Shown: positions 40,112 to 48,517 of the stretch, one piece after another
How the letters are laid out: every line of letters starts with the position of its first letter
How positions within the stretch are numbered: the first letter of the stretch is position 1
NCBI RefSeq assembly: GCF_013705725.1
Contig: NZ_CP055481.1
Coordinates: 5,394,001-5,458,000, forward strand
DNA: 64,000 nucleotides
Direction of reading: 5' to 3'
Origin: Klebsiella sp. RHBSTW-00484
GTDB lineage: Bacteria > Pseudomonadota > Gammaproteobacteria > Enterobacterales > Enterobacteriaceae
Made by a program: the position numbers and the translations under genes
The notes under the pieces: generated by a model
What the model was told of the DNA's origin: nothing
Databases searched by the model: none
What the model saw: the letters and a program-made list of their open reading frames with translations, nothing else

Positions 40112-40906
40112 ATGAAGATATATAGATTTTTTGGCCTGTTGCCATCGTTATTTTTAGGGCTGGCGTACGCCGCCGGTACATCCGCCATCGATAATTGTGA
40201 AGTGGGCTGCCCGACCGGCGGAAGCGCGCAGACACTGGTTCGTGAAGCCTATACGCTGAATAACAACAGCCGCAGCAAATTCGCTAATTGGGTGGCATAT
40301 AAAATCACCAAAGTCAGCCAGGCCAGCGGTCGCTCGCGCAGCTGGAAGCGCGATCCGGATTTGCCCGCCGCAGATACGTTAGCCCCTGCGGCCTATAAAG
40401 GGGCAAGCACGGCGCTGGCTGTCGATCGCGGACATCAAGCGCCGCTCGCCGGGCTGGGCGCAAGCGCGGACTGGCAGACATTAAACTATCTCTCCAATAT
40501 TACGCCGCAGGAGTCCGGGCTCAATCAAGGTGCATGGGCAAGGCTGGAGGATAAGGAGCGCGCCCTTGCCGAGCGCAGCGACGTCACCACAGTCTGGTCC
40601 GTAACCGGGCCGCTGTTCGAACGGCATATTGCCACCCTGCCCGCCGCGCCCGACGTGGAGATCCCCAGCGGCTACTGGAAGATTATTTTTATCGGCTCCA
40701 GTCCGGATAAAGGCGAATACGCGGCGTTTTTACTGGATCAGGCGACGCCAAAAAGCGCCAGTTTTTGTGATTATCAGGTAACGGTGGAAGAAATTGAGCA
40801 ACGAACCCATCCGGCGCTCTCTTTTTGGTCTGCCCTGCCGCCGGAGATTGCCCAAAGCCTGAAGACCCATAAAGGTACGCTGGCGAAGGAGTTAGGGTGT
40901 TCTTGA
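40112..40906 (+). CDS. Secreted DNA/RNA non-specific endonuclease (DRGH family)
   Basis: This 264-aa protein has a signal peptide (IYRFFGLLPSLFLGLAYA) and the betabetaalpha-Me nuclease core: VDRGHQAPLA with the catalytic DRGH at residues 105-108, then NYLSNITPQESGLNQGAWARLE supplying the Mg2+-binding Asn, and VWSVTGPLFE. It resembles Serratia nuclease/NucA. The preprotein likely crosses the inner membrane and may be secreted. Cysteines near residues 29, 33 and at the C-terminus may form disulfides. It is monocistronic and preceded by an AT-rich promoter region. Confidence 0.88.
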   Translation: MKIYRFFGLLPSLFLGLAYAAGTSAIDNCEVGCPTGGSAQTLVREAYTLNNNSRSKFANWVAYKITKVSQASGRSRSWKRDPDLPAADTLAPAAYKGASTALAVDRGHQAPLAGLGASADWQTLNYLSNITPQESGLNQGAWARLEDKERALAERSDVTTVWSVTGPLFERHIATLPAAPDVEIPSGYWKIIFIGSSPDKGEYAAFLLDQATPKSASFCDYQVTVEEIEQRTHPALSFWSALPPEIAQSLKTHKGTLAKELGCS

Positions 40907-41194
40907 TTTGATATTTTCATCCTGATTCAGGCATTAAATTTATATTATTTTTCGAGACTGTTTTTGGTTATTTAAGCAATATCAGGAAAGGTATTTACCG
41001 TTGGAGCTAAATAATCGGGTTATGTATTTCATTCATTCTTAACATGTGGTTAAAGGCGTTTATTATGTCCGATTAAATTCTGGACTTTGCGTTTATTACT
41101 GGTTAGGTTTACAGGTGTTATTTAGCGCGGTGCGAATGTGTTGGCGCACGCCCGCACCGCTGATCACAATTACTATTATGAAGGAATAGCAACC

Positions 41195-41518
41195 ATGACT
41201 GATATCGATTGTATTGTAGATTCGCTTGATCCAGAAGTGTCGCCGAAGAATAAGCGTCAGTTGACGGTGAGTTATGTGAGGCGTTTGCCAGATCGTAGCC
41301 GTATTCCGGCGGTGATCATGAAAGGCGAATGGCTGGCGGCGGCAGGATTTACGACCGGCACCAAGGTAGCTGTGCGGGTGATGAACGGCTGTATCGTGTT
41401 GACGACAATCGAGCCAGAGCCGGAACTGGAAGCCGCGATGCGCAGAGTAGAGAAGCTGTCGGCCAGGAAGCAGAAGCAGGTCAGAGAGTTTATCGGGGTT
41501 ATTGGGGGACGGGGTTGA
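41195..41518 (+). CDS. symE: SymE-like type I toxin
   Basis: This 107-aa protein starts at ATG 41195 behind AAGGAATAG. It matches the SymE pattern: [55 protein letters not shown] followed by [17 protein letters not shown]. SymE has an AbrB-like fold and causes RNA degradation or nucleoid condensation in E. coli, held in check by antisense RNA SymR. Here an antisense RNA would be expected on the minus strand over 41100-41250. I do not see the LexA box known for E. coli symE. Length is typical. Confidence 0.85.
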   Translation: MTDIDCIVDSLDPEVSPKNKRQLTVSYVRRLPDRSRIPAVIMKGEWLAAAGFTTGTKVAVRVMNGCIVLTTIEPEPELEAAMRRVEKLSARKQKQVREFIGVIGGRG

Positions 41519-41616
41519 GGGGTCAGCCACATCGAAGCCCTCATAATAATGAGGGCTTCATAAGATAAGTTCAGTATTGTAAATTTACCTTTAACTACAC
41601 TGGCTAAGGAATAAGC

Positions 41617-42078
41617 ATGTTAAAATCATATATTGTCCCTATCAACATGAAAAATAATAATTATTATAAAGAAATAAAGAAAACCTTGGATACAATAATC
41701 ATGTCTTTGCTTGGAGTTGTAGTATACTCTGCTATATCTTTAGATGTGAATTTAAACTACCCTCCTGATTGGATAGTTAGTTTACTCTATGTTTTCTTTA
41801 TACTGTTTATAGTTAGAGTAACGTTTGCGTCATCACCAACCATTATATTTATCAAGCCTTCAAACTGTAAATTTAAAAAATGCTTAGCTAAAATATTTAG
41901 CTATATTACAACGTTACTGATAGGTGTGACTTGCTCAGCATTATATACTGCCATCAACTCTACGCCAGAAAAGATCATAAAAACATCTATAATTTTCCTT
42001 CTGTGTTATTGCCTGACTACAATTTCTTTATGTTTTTTTGGTTACTTTTCTATAAATCAAATTATAAAAAAGAAATAA
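41617..42078 (+). CDS. Membrane protein, unknown
   Basis: This 153-aa protein has RBS AAGGAATAAGC before ATG. It has four hydrophobic segments (IIMSLLGVVVYSAISLDV; WIVSLLYVFFILFIVRVTF; IFSYITTLLIGVTCSALYTAI; TSIIFLLCYCLTTISLCFFGYFS). The gene is AT-rich compared with the flanking chromosome, suggesting recent acquisition. It lies 98 bases after symE and 33 bases before another membrane-protein gene. I do not recognise the family. Confidence 0.6.
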   Translation: MLKSYIVPINMKNNNYYKEIKKTLDTIIMSLLGVVVYSAISLDVNLNYPPDWIVSLLYVFFILFIVRVTFASSPTIIFIKPSNCKFKKCLAKIFSYITTLLIGVTCSALYTAINSTPEKIIKTSIIFLLCYCLTTISLCFFGYFSINQIIKKK

Positions 42079-42111
42079 ACAAAACAAACTACAATATAAG
42101 GAATTAAATAA

Positions 42112-42840
42112 ATGAGTCCTGTAAACGAAATAGATATTGCAAAGCTGGTTTTGCTACCCGCGGTTTTATATGTGGCTAAAAAGATCATCGACTGGGCGGG
42201 AAAAGTGATGTCCAGCCCGCCAGCAAAGCGAAAAATTCACTTCGAAAAGGTACCTATTGAAACGAAAATAGAGGTGCTGAATAAAATCGCTGAGATAGCG
42301 AACGCTGAAATACCCGACACTAAACTCTCGAGGACGCATCAGACGGTACAAATAAAGTTTTTGTATGAGCAGATCGGGATTACTCTTCCTGTCTGGCACG
42401 CCCATCAGCTGATCGCGTTTATCGCTGATAAAAATATCGGCTCATATGATGTACGATTAATGAGTTTCCTTAAAAACCCATCCTTATATCGTTGTGAAGA
42501 CAAGCATTTTTCTGTAGATGCTAAAAAAATAAAAAATTTTCACATCGTTAGCGGGATTTTCTGGCTAATTTCAATAGTCATTTTTGCTTGCGCCTGGTGG
42601 ACAACAATACAATCATTACTAGCCAGCGGGGGCGTAAATTCGGTTATCGCATTTTCACTGTTTTACTTTATTTCCGCTATTGTGGTCACTGGCTTTATCT
42701 TTAGCCAGGTTGAAGATACCTGGCAAAGCACCAGATTCGCCAGGCTGTTTGAAAGGTGGTGTGAGGATGAAGCGCGGGTGGATAGTGTTGAGGGTGCTGT
42801 GCTAACCACATCGGAGCCAGAAGAACAGATACCTCAATAG
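42112..42840 (+). CDS. Membrane protein with cytosolic N-terminal domain, unknown
   Basis: This 242-aa protein has a short hydrophobic N-terminus (LVLLPAVLYVAKKIIDW), a soluble helical region (residues ~30-140, PIETKIEVLNKIAEIANAEIP) and two C-terminal membrane helices (IVSGIFWLISIVIFACAWW; VIAFSLFYFISAIVVTGFIF). RBS is ataaggaatt. It follows another unknown membrane protein in what looks like a two-gene unit next to symE, just outside the left end of the leuX island. No function can be assigned. Confidence 0.6.
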   Translation: MSPVNEIDIAKLVLLPAVLYVAKKIIDWAGKVMSSPPAKRKIHFEKVPIETKIEVLNKIAEIANAEIPDTKLSRTHQTVQIKFLYEQIGITLPVWHAHQLIAFIADKNIGSYDVRLMSFLKNPSLYRCEDKHFSVDAKKIKNFHIVSGIFWLISIVIFACAWWTTIQSLLASGGVNSVIAFSLFYFISAIVVTGFIFSQVEDTWQSTRFARLFERWCEDEARVDSVEGAVLTTSEPEEQIPQ

Positions 42841-42901
42841 GAGGTTTTCAAATGATGAAATGCAGACACAAAAAAGATTTTTAGTGGACTGATTGGGTAA
42901 T

Positions 42902-42926
42902 TTGGTGCGAAGGCCGGACTCGAACA
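42902..42926. other. Distal attachment site of the leuX island (partial tRNA-Leu 3' end)
   Basis: GGTGCGAAGGCCGGACTCGAAC repeats, with one base missing, the 3' end of tRNA-Leu at 60721-60743 (GGTGCCGAAGGCCGGACTCG then AAC). It lies between ordinary chromosomal DNA and an AT-rich island that begins with an integrase remnant. The island's intact integrase lies at the other end, next to leuX. This is the duplicated core expected at the far end of a tRNA-integrated element. Confidence 0.82.
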
Positions 42927-42978
42927 TCGCAACTATCCTTTTGATCTTAAGACATTAAAAATTACCACAATGGGTATG

Positions 42979-42999
42979 ATACCATCATTGATACCATCA
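42979..42999. repeat. Paired direct repeats inside the left island end
   Basis: ATACCATCA at 42979 and 42991, spaced 12 bases start to start. The same pair with the same spacing and orientation occurs at 60576-60596 inside the right end. Such repeats near att cores are typical arm-type sites for tyrosine integrases or binding sites for the AlpA/Xis factor. Confidence 0.65.
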
Positions 43000-43062
43000 C
43001 GCGCACCTATTTACTAGAATCCGCAGGTTCAAACCAAGTATCAAGGTCAATTTTCATCAAGT

Positions 43063-43782
43063 ATGCACTTTTTGCAACTCTTCGACCATGCAATCAAGCT
43101 TGGATTATTGTTAAACAATCCAGCTTCTGCGTTTAAGGTCAATGATGCAGGTGGAATCGAAAAAAGCAGAGAAAGAGCATTGAATCTGGAAGAAATTGGT
43201 CAGGTGTTTAGAGTTTTCAAAGAACACTCTGACAGCTTCTCTCGTGATAACTACCTTGCCTGTGCCCTACTACTACTCCTTGCTGTTCGCAAAAGTGAGC
43301 TAACCGAGGCTCCTTGGGCAGAATTCGATTTGGATGAGAAAAAATGGTCTTTACCCAAGGCAAGAAGTAAGTCTGGTGAAGGAATCGTCATCCCGCTTCC
43401 CCCGCTCGCTATTAAGATTCTTGAAGAGCTAAAGGTCAGAGCTTTTGGTTCTGATTATGTCTTCCCTAACCGCAGGGTGAGTAAGTCGAGGCATATGGGG
43501 AAAGATACCCTCAACAGGGCGATAGCTAAACTATTCGGGATCGAACCGGGTAAGAAGCAACCACCTAATGTAATGGGAAATATTGAATATTTCACTGTCC
43601 ATGACTTACGAAGGACTTGTAGAAGTTTACTTGCATCACTGTCTGTTCCCCCACATGTCGCAGAAAGATGTCTGAACCACAAGCTGAAGGGTGTAGAAGC
43701 TATTTATGACAGGTATGATTATTATGAAGAAAGAAGAAAAGCCCATCTTTTATTAAACGACGAGCTAAAACGAATAATTTAA
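43063..43782 (+). pseudogene. N-terminally truncated P4-type integrase remnant
   Basis: This 239-aa frame contains only the catalytic half of a tyrosine integrase. ALLLLLAVRKSELTEAPWAEFDLDEKKWSLP carries the first Arg, TVHDLRRTCRSLLASL the HxxR, and HKLKGVEAIYDRYDYYEERRKA the nucleophile Tyr region. The arm-binding and core-binding N-terminal domains (about 170 residues) are missing and no ribosome site precedes the first Met. It lies right next to the distal att copy, oriented inward. It is most likely a relic of an earlier or co-integrated element at leuX. Confidence 0.8.
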
Positions 43783-43790
43783 TTTCCAAG

Positions 43791-44447
43791 TTATTTTCTT
43801 TTTACCCATTCACTTTTAGAAAAAGTCATAGAAGATTTACAGGCAAAACCCATGGAAAGACAAAATGAAAAAGATAATACCAGGATGGCTATACAATACC
43901 AATTATGATTATCATAAAGCTTCAACTTAATCACTTCCCTAAATAAAACCGATAACCATATAAATAACACATAATAGCTTATTGCTTGATTAATTTTTGT
44001 AACAGAGTATGGTTTTGAACTTAAAAATAGTTTATTTAGGACACTTCTCTCATTTTTTCCTAAATGAGAATTGGCTACAACTTTATATAATGGGCCTGTA
44101 ATATCATCTTCTAACATATCAACATGTTTTTCCCAATTTTGCTGCCAAAACTTACTTCCTTTATTAACGCAAACCCAAGCGAATGAAAAGACAACTCCTA
44201 AACATCCCACTAATAAAGTAAGCTCTCCCCTATACTCTGCTAATAAACTGTTAGATGATTGAATAGCAATGAATGCAACCAAACTTGCCCCAATGAAAGT
44301 CCAAAAATAAGTGGCCCTTTTCCAATATAATTCTATTTCGAACTTCCGTATTTCAAGAGCATAAGTTAAAGCTTTGTCTCTCTTACATGGGTTTGACAGA
44401 AAAGCCTCCTCATAATCCAAATCATTGAAATCATTACTTTTTTGCAT
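43791..44447 (-). CDS. RipA-like multi-pass membrane protein
   Basis: This 218-aa protein has four predicted membrane segments in two pairs (TYFWTFIGASLVAFIAIQSS; LTLLVGCLGVVFSFAWVCV; AISYYVLFIWLSVLF; WYCIAILVLSFSFCLSMGF). The start region IRKFEIELYWKRATYFWTFIGA is, as I recall, the signature of the RipA family of octameric membrane proteins. RBS AGGAGG on the minus strand (GGAGGATTACATG) is strong. It stands convergent with the integrase remnant and divergent from the 160-aa gene at 44544. Family members often lie in islands; the role is unknown. Confidence 0.6.
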   Translation of the reverse strand: MQKSNDFNDLDYEEAFLSNPCKRDKALTYALEIRKFEIELYWKRATYFWTFIGASLVAFIAIQSSNSLLAEYRGELTLLVGCLGVVFSFAWVCVNKGSKFWQQNWEKHVDMLEDDITGPLYKVVANSHLGKNERSVLNKLFLSSKPYSVTKINQAISYYVLFIWLSVLFREVIKLKLYDNHNWYCIAILVLSFSFCLSMGFACKSSMTFSKSEWVKRK

Positions 44448-44543
44448 GTAATCCTCCTGATATTTTTGTATGAATATTAAGTTGTACTAAGGTGTAAGTA
44501 GTATATATAATTGAGACTACTCTCATTACCAAAGGGTTAATAC

Positions 44544-45026
44544 ATGTATAATCAACAACTTAGCACTCTTATAGTATCTTTGGTTGATACTGATACCAAC
44601 CGTATAATGGCAAATCCTGGTGAAGATGCTGGTAAAGGTAGCCAATACATATGGCTGAGTAAAGACACTCTTGATTTTTTCCCTCCATTAGATCAAAAAA
44701 ATGATCGGGAAAAAGTTGCAGAGTATACTCTCATCAATTTAAATTATGTTGACCTAAATGAAATACGCGAAGAGAGAGTTACTTACGAAGCCGATAATAA
44801 CATGGATGTCAGGCTTGGTACTGGGAGACTACGATATAGAAAAATAGCACAGCCTGGGGATTTAGCCTGTATAACAAGAACCGGAGTTAAAGAATATCAA
44901 CTAAGAATAATACAACAAGGCTCTGCCTCATATGATCTATTAAAAGCCAAAGCAACTACTTCTATCGGTCATAAAGGTAAGAAATTTGGTTTCTTGGATA
45001 ACGAAACATTTTTCCAAATTATATAA
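44544..45026 (+). CDS. Unknown protein, possibly a stand-alone B3-like DNA-binding domain
   Basis: This 160-aa protein is convergent with the methyltransferase operon, 14 bases between stops. The pattern GKGSQYIWLSKDTLDFFPPL, then LNEIREERVTYEADNNMDVRLGTGRLRYRKIAQPGDLACITRTGVKEYQLRII, resembles the EcoRII-N/B3-like fold: a barrel that starts with an ...xIxLxK..xxFFP strand-helix and ends with PGDxxxIxRxxxxxYxLxI. I see no PD-(D/E)xK, HNH or PLD nuclease motif. Placement opposite two methyltransferases suggests a restriction-modification relationship, either a divergent nuclease or a DNA-binding partner. This is an inference; the family is not firmly recognised. Confidence 0.4.
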   Translation: MYNQQLSTLIVSLVDTDTNRIMANPGEDAGKGSQYIWLSKDTLDFFPPLDQKNDREKVAEYTLINLNYVDLNEIREERVTYEADNNMDVRLGTGRLRYRKIAQPGDLACITRTGVKEYQLRIIQQGSASYDLLKAKATTSIGHKGKKFGFLDNETFFQII

Positions 45027-45040
45027 TAATTCAGGGCCGA

Positions 45041-46552
45041 TCAGGCCCTGTGTTTCTTCAAAATAATCAATCTTTCAGCGTCAATTGAGTTTGACTTATG
45101 TAGGTCATATCTTTTATAAACCTCTAAGGTAATGTCCTCAAATAATTCCCAACCAATTGATTTTGCGATTTCAATAAGATATGAAGGTGTATCTAATTTG
45201 AATACTCTACCACTAAGCGTAGTTGTGTTATGACCAACAACTAAAGCAAATTTTGCATTGGCCTTCATCATAGAATAAACATTTTCAAACATTTTTTGCA
45301 TGTCAGCGAAGTATCTATATACAATAAAAGGCATTGCCTGTCTTCTGAATCCATCTTTTTCAGTTAAGCTATTGGACATGTCAAGACAAAGTTTATGTAG
45401 GCTGTCTGGAATCTTAAAAAAGTTTTCGTTTAAAGAATTCATTAGATCTTTTTTAAGCGAGGGTGATAATTCACGAGACCCTATTAACTCACGATCTAAT
45501 TTTTTAACCTCATCAGGCGAAGCCAGACCTAGCCATACAATGCTAAGTCTCTGAGTATCAATATAAGGCAAAGCAGTAGCATAAGGTGGGCTGGTAATTG
45601 CACAATCAAATTCTCGAAATCCTTTTAGAGATTTACTATCTCTTATATCAATATTGATAGCTTCTGAATTAACAGAATAATCCACTTCAATATTACATAT
45701 TGAATTGATGTTAGCACAAAACGAACTCACTTTTATTTTGAGAGCATCCCAAAAATCAGTGGTCGGCATTTCGGATGTTCGTCTCCGAATTCTTAAATCG
45801 GCAGGCTCCTGTAAGGAATATTCTCTAACTAAATCACTCACAAGGGCTAAAAATAGATTTCTAAACTTAACATTAGTACTTTCATAAATAATAGCTCGAA
45901 GAGTTTCTAATTTTTTAAGAGTTTCGATTTGAAACCATTTCTTAAGATAAATTGTACGAACGTCATCTTCAATAATAAACTTAGGAGATAACTCTATTGC
46001 TTTATCGATACAGTGGTGAGCAAATAATGTAAATTTACTTACATCCATGCTAAGAGTAGAGATTTTGGCATTACTAATAAAACAGGCCAATGGGTTATAA
46101 TCGAAACCCACCCCCTCTAAATTATTTAATGCGGATTCATATAAGGTTGTCCCGCTACCGCAGAAAGGCTCTAGAATTTTAGACTTTTCATTAACTTCTA
46201 AAATATTTAAAATAGAAGATACTATCTGAGGATTGAACTTACCTTTATATTCATGTAGTCCATGTGCCCCGTATCGGGTTGACTGCCTCTTTGTATGCCC
46301 ACTTTTGACACAGGAATTCTCTTTAAACTCTTGTAATGACGATACTGAATTCTCGTCTTCACTTATCAACCTCAGGAAGGTTAACCTTCTGATTTTTTCC
46401 TTCTCATCATTACTTAAACCATTTTTTTGAACATGATAACCGATATCAGAATCAAGAATTAAATCTGATGGAAAAATCAAAGACAGCTCTTTTTTTGCAA
46501 GCAATTTTTCATATTCAAAAAGCTTGTAATTTGGAAATTTAAAATTCAGCAT
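45041..46552 (-). CDS. DNA methyltransferase (second of a paralogous pair)
   Basis: This 503-aa SAM-dependent methyltransferase has motif I EPFCGSGTTLYESA near residue 128, FDYNPLACF (motif II), and the catalytic TSPPY in CAITSPPYATALPYIDTQRLS near residue 310. A preceding RYGAHGLHEYKGKFNPQIV element is shared with its neighbour. SPPY suggests N4-cytosine (or possibly N6-adenine) amino-methylation. An N-terminal extension of about 90 residues is absent from the partner. Its ATG overlaps the stop of the upstream methyltransferase by one base (TAATG), so both are made together. The target sequence is unknown. Confidence 0.85.
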   Translation of the reverse strand: MLNFKFPNYKLFEYEKLLAKKELSLIFPSDLILDSDIGYHVQKNGLSNDEKEKIRRLTFLRLISEDENSVSSLQEFKENSCVKSGHTKRQSTRYGAHGLHEYKGKFNPQIVSSILNILEVNEKSKILEPFCGSGTTLYESALNNLEGVGFDYNPLACFISNAKISTLSMDVSKFTLFAHHCIDKAIELSPKFIIEDDVRTIYLKKWFQIETLKKLETLRAIIYESTNVKFRNLFLALVSDLVREYSLQEPADLRIRRRTSEMPTTDFWDALKIKVSSFCANINSICNIEVDYSVNSEAINIDIRDSKSLKGFREFDCAITSPPYATALPYIDTQRLSIVWLGLASPDEVKKLDRELIGSRELSPSLKKDLMNSLNENFFKIPDSLHKLCLDMSNSLTEKDGFRRQAMPFIVYRYFADMQKMFENVYSMMKANAKFALVVGHNTTTLSGRVFKLDTPSYLIEIAKSIGWELFEDITLEVYKRYDLHKSNSIDAERLIILKKHRA

Positions 46553-47661
46553 TATTTTTTCCTAAGAACCACAATTGTTTCCTCTTTAATCTTTGCGTAG
46601 GAAAGATTAAATGATTTTCTATTAGAATTCATGGTTCTATTGAACCTTTCAACAACGTCAAAACCGAGATTTTCTGCTGCCTCAACAATAAGGCCAGCAT
46701 TATCAACATTTTTACCATGAATTATGGATCTACCAACTACAAAAGCAGCGTGTCCATGCGTTATAAGAACAGAATCTATAAGCTGTAAAGTTCCATACAT
46801 TTGATGGTAAAAATCTCTCTCAGTATGATGATTTTTTTTGAAAAAATGTGCTCTCGCTCCAATTTCTTTTTCTTTAATTTCTTTTGGATCAAAGCCCAAC
46901 CACCACATTCTATATTTATGATATAGCCAATATTCATATGCATTAGGATATGGAGGTGAAGTTACAACAAGTCCCACAGTCGAATTAATGTCAGATGGTT
47001 GAACAGCTAATACATCTTTATTAATAATTTGACATGGGAAATCACTACTATTGTATAACAATGAAGAGTTCAGTTTCTCACATGAAACAAGGAACAATCT
47101 AAATACATCTTCTGCTACTAAATTTTTATTTATAGCAGCATAACGTGTGTCGCTTTCTTGATTCGATGCTTTTACAATGATGGACGAGAAAGCAACACAT
47201 AACGCGTCAAAAGTATCGTGCCCCAAATAATCATGTATACTTTTCTTCAATTTCAACAAATTAACTTGTATATCAGACTTGAACCAATGATTGATATTTG
47301 GAATACTTTCCAACTCATCAATATCAACCTTTCTTGATTTTGCATCAGCCACAACGTCATAAAAAACCGTGCCAAAGTTAGGAGGGATTTTAGTTGTTTT
47401 GACTTTAGAAATTAAACAAGCTATAGGATTGAGGTCAATTCCAACGCATGGTAAACCTAATGATTGGGCTACTTTTAGAGTTGTTCCAGAACCGCAGAAT
47501 GGATCAAGAACTGAAGTATTTTTATCACAGCCTAAATAATTAATTAACTGGAAAGGGATCTCAGGTATGAATTTCGCAGGGTAAGGGTGGATTCCATGAA
47601 TAGAATCGCTAATAATTTTTTCTTTAAAATCCCAATCCAACTCAGTTATAAGCTCTGCCAT
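46552..47661 (-). CDS. DNA methyltransferase (first of a paralogous pair)
   Basis: This 369-aa protein has IHGIHPYPAKFIPEIPFQLI at the N-terminus, motif I DPFCGSGTTLKVA (residues 53-61), GIDLNPIACLIS, and the catalytic TSPPYPNAYEYW (residues 234-238). Motif I before SPPY gives the permuted order shared with the downstream enzyme. The two are paralogues of one family. Pairs of amino-methyltransferases are typical of systems with asymmetric target sites, each enzyme modifying one strand. No ATPase, helicase or obvious nuclease is linked. Confidence 0.85.
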   Translation of the reverse strand: MAELITELDWDFKEKIISDSIHGIHPYPAKFIPEIPFQLINYLGCDKNTSVLDPFCGSGTTLKVAQSLGLPCVGIDLNPIACLISKVKTTKIPPNFGTVFYDVVADAKSRKVDIDELESIPNINHWFKSDIQVNLLKLKKSIHDYLGHDTFDALCVAFSSIIVKASNQESDTRYAAINKNLVAEDVFRLFLVSCEKLNSSLLYNSSDFPCQIINKDVLAVQPSDINSTVGLVVTSPPYPNAYEYWLYHKYRMWWLGFDPKEIKEKEIGARAHFFKKNHHTERDFYHQMYGTLQLIDSVLITHGHAAFVVGRSIIHGKNVDNAGLIVEAAENLGFDVVERFNRTMNSNRKSFNLSYAKIKEETIVVLRKK

Positions 47662-48124
47662 CTGAAATCACACCATTATTAAAAACAACCCCTTAAAATA
47701 GCATACATTGCAAACAAAAACAACAAAAAAACAAACAATCAATTTCTATCTATCACTAAGTTTAGCAATAAACAAGCCTATTGCCCTTGGAATTAATCTT
47801 ATTTTAGGAAGTGTAGTTAAGACTCATTACCCACCTGATTTATGTAATAAAGAATTATAAAATTTATTTGAGATATTACATGTCAATGAAAAAAAATAAC
47901 TGCCATCCTGAATCTTGAGGATTTAAAGGTTTTTAATTTAAGCAAGGGCTAACTCATCGAAGCTCCGCTTCTTTGAGTTCCCTTGTTTTTCGCCCTTCGG
48001 TTGAAAAAGAAAGTCAAAGTCGAACCTAACTCATTGACATAAATTGTATTTCCACTATAAATATATAATGTGTTGCAAAGGAATTGCTCACTTTAAGCGA
48101 ATAAACATATAAAAAGGAGTTTAT
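47662..48124. other. Intergenic region with possible oriT
   Basis: About 460 bases separate the methyltransferase operon from mobC. An inverted repeat at 47943-47985 (AAGGG..AACTCA..GAAG with CTTC..TGAGTTCCCTT) is followed by CGCCCTTCGGTTG. It lies 140 bases before mobC, in the usual place for an origin of transfer beside relaxosome genes. The promoter of the methyltransferase operon must lie near 47662-47760, which is very AT-rich. No gene is supported here. Confidence 0.45.
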
Positions 48125-48508
48125 ATGGGTAAAATAATTACATTGTCGTATACAAATAATTTTAAGCCAGTCAACGATAATAAATCTCAATCATTGCGAA
48201 TACACTGTGTCAGTGTACGATTAAATAAAGAAGAGTTAGAGCTTCTCAATGCAAGCCGTGGTGATAAACGCAAAGGCGAATGGCTTCGCATGGCATCACT
48301 TCAAAAGCTTCCACCTGCCATTCCTGCAATCAATTTAGAAGCTTGGCAATCATTATCTGATATATCTCAAAAGCTAAATCGTCTAATAATCCACCTTGAT
48401 ACTAAAAGCAGTAATAGTGAATTGACGAAAACAGAGATCTTCGCTGTTAAAAAGCAGATTAAAGAGCTTCGCTCATGTCTTACAGCTTCTGATCCGTCCG
48501 TAAGGTAG
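48125..48508 (+). CDS. MobC-like relaxosome accessory protein
   Basis: This 127-aa protein has RBS AAAAGGAG. The region SVRLNKEELELLNASRGDKRKGEWLRMASLQKLPPAIPAIN is a ribbon-helix-helix-like DNA-binding segment as in MobC mobilization proteins. A helical part follows (EAWQSLSDISQKLNRLIIHLD) with the LSxIxxNLNQL-like MobC signature. It immediately precedes the relaxase gene (9-base gap). It would help the relaxase open oriT. Confidence 0.75.
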   Translation: MGKIITLSYTNNFKPVNDNKSQSLRIHCVSVRLNKEELELLNASRGDKRKGEWLRMASLQKLPPAIPAINLEAWQSLSDISQKLNRLIIHLDTKSSNSELTKTEIFAVKKQIKELRSCLTASDPSVR

Positions 48509-48517
48509 TTTTTTCGC

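Noticed and set aside
42979..42999. Short repeats near the island end considered as a CRISPR remnant
   Set aside because: Only two 9-bp units 12 bp apart, with an identical pair at the other island end; they fit integrase or AlpA binding sites. No CRISPR array was seen anywhere in the window.
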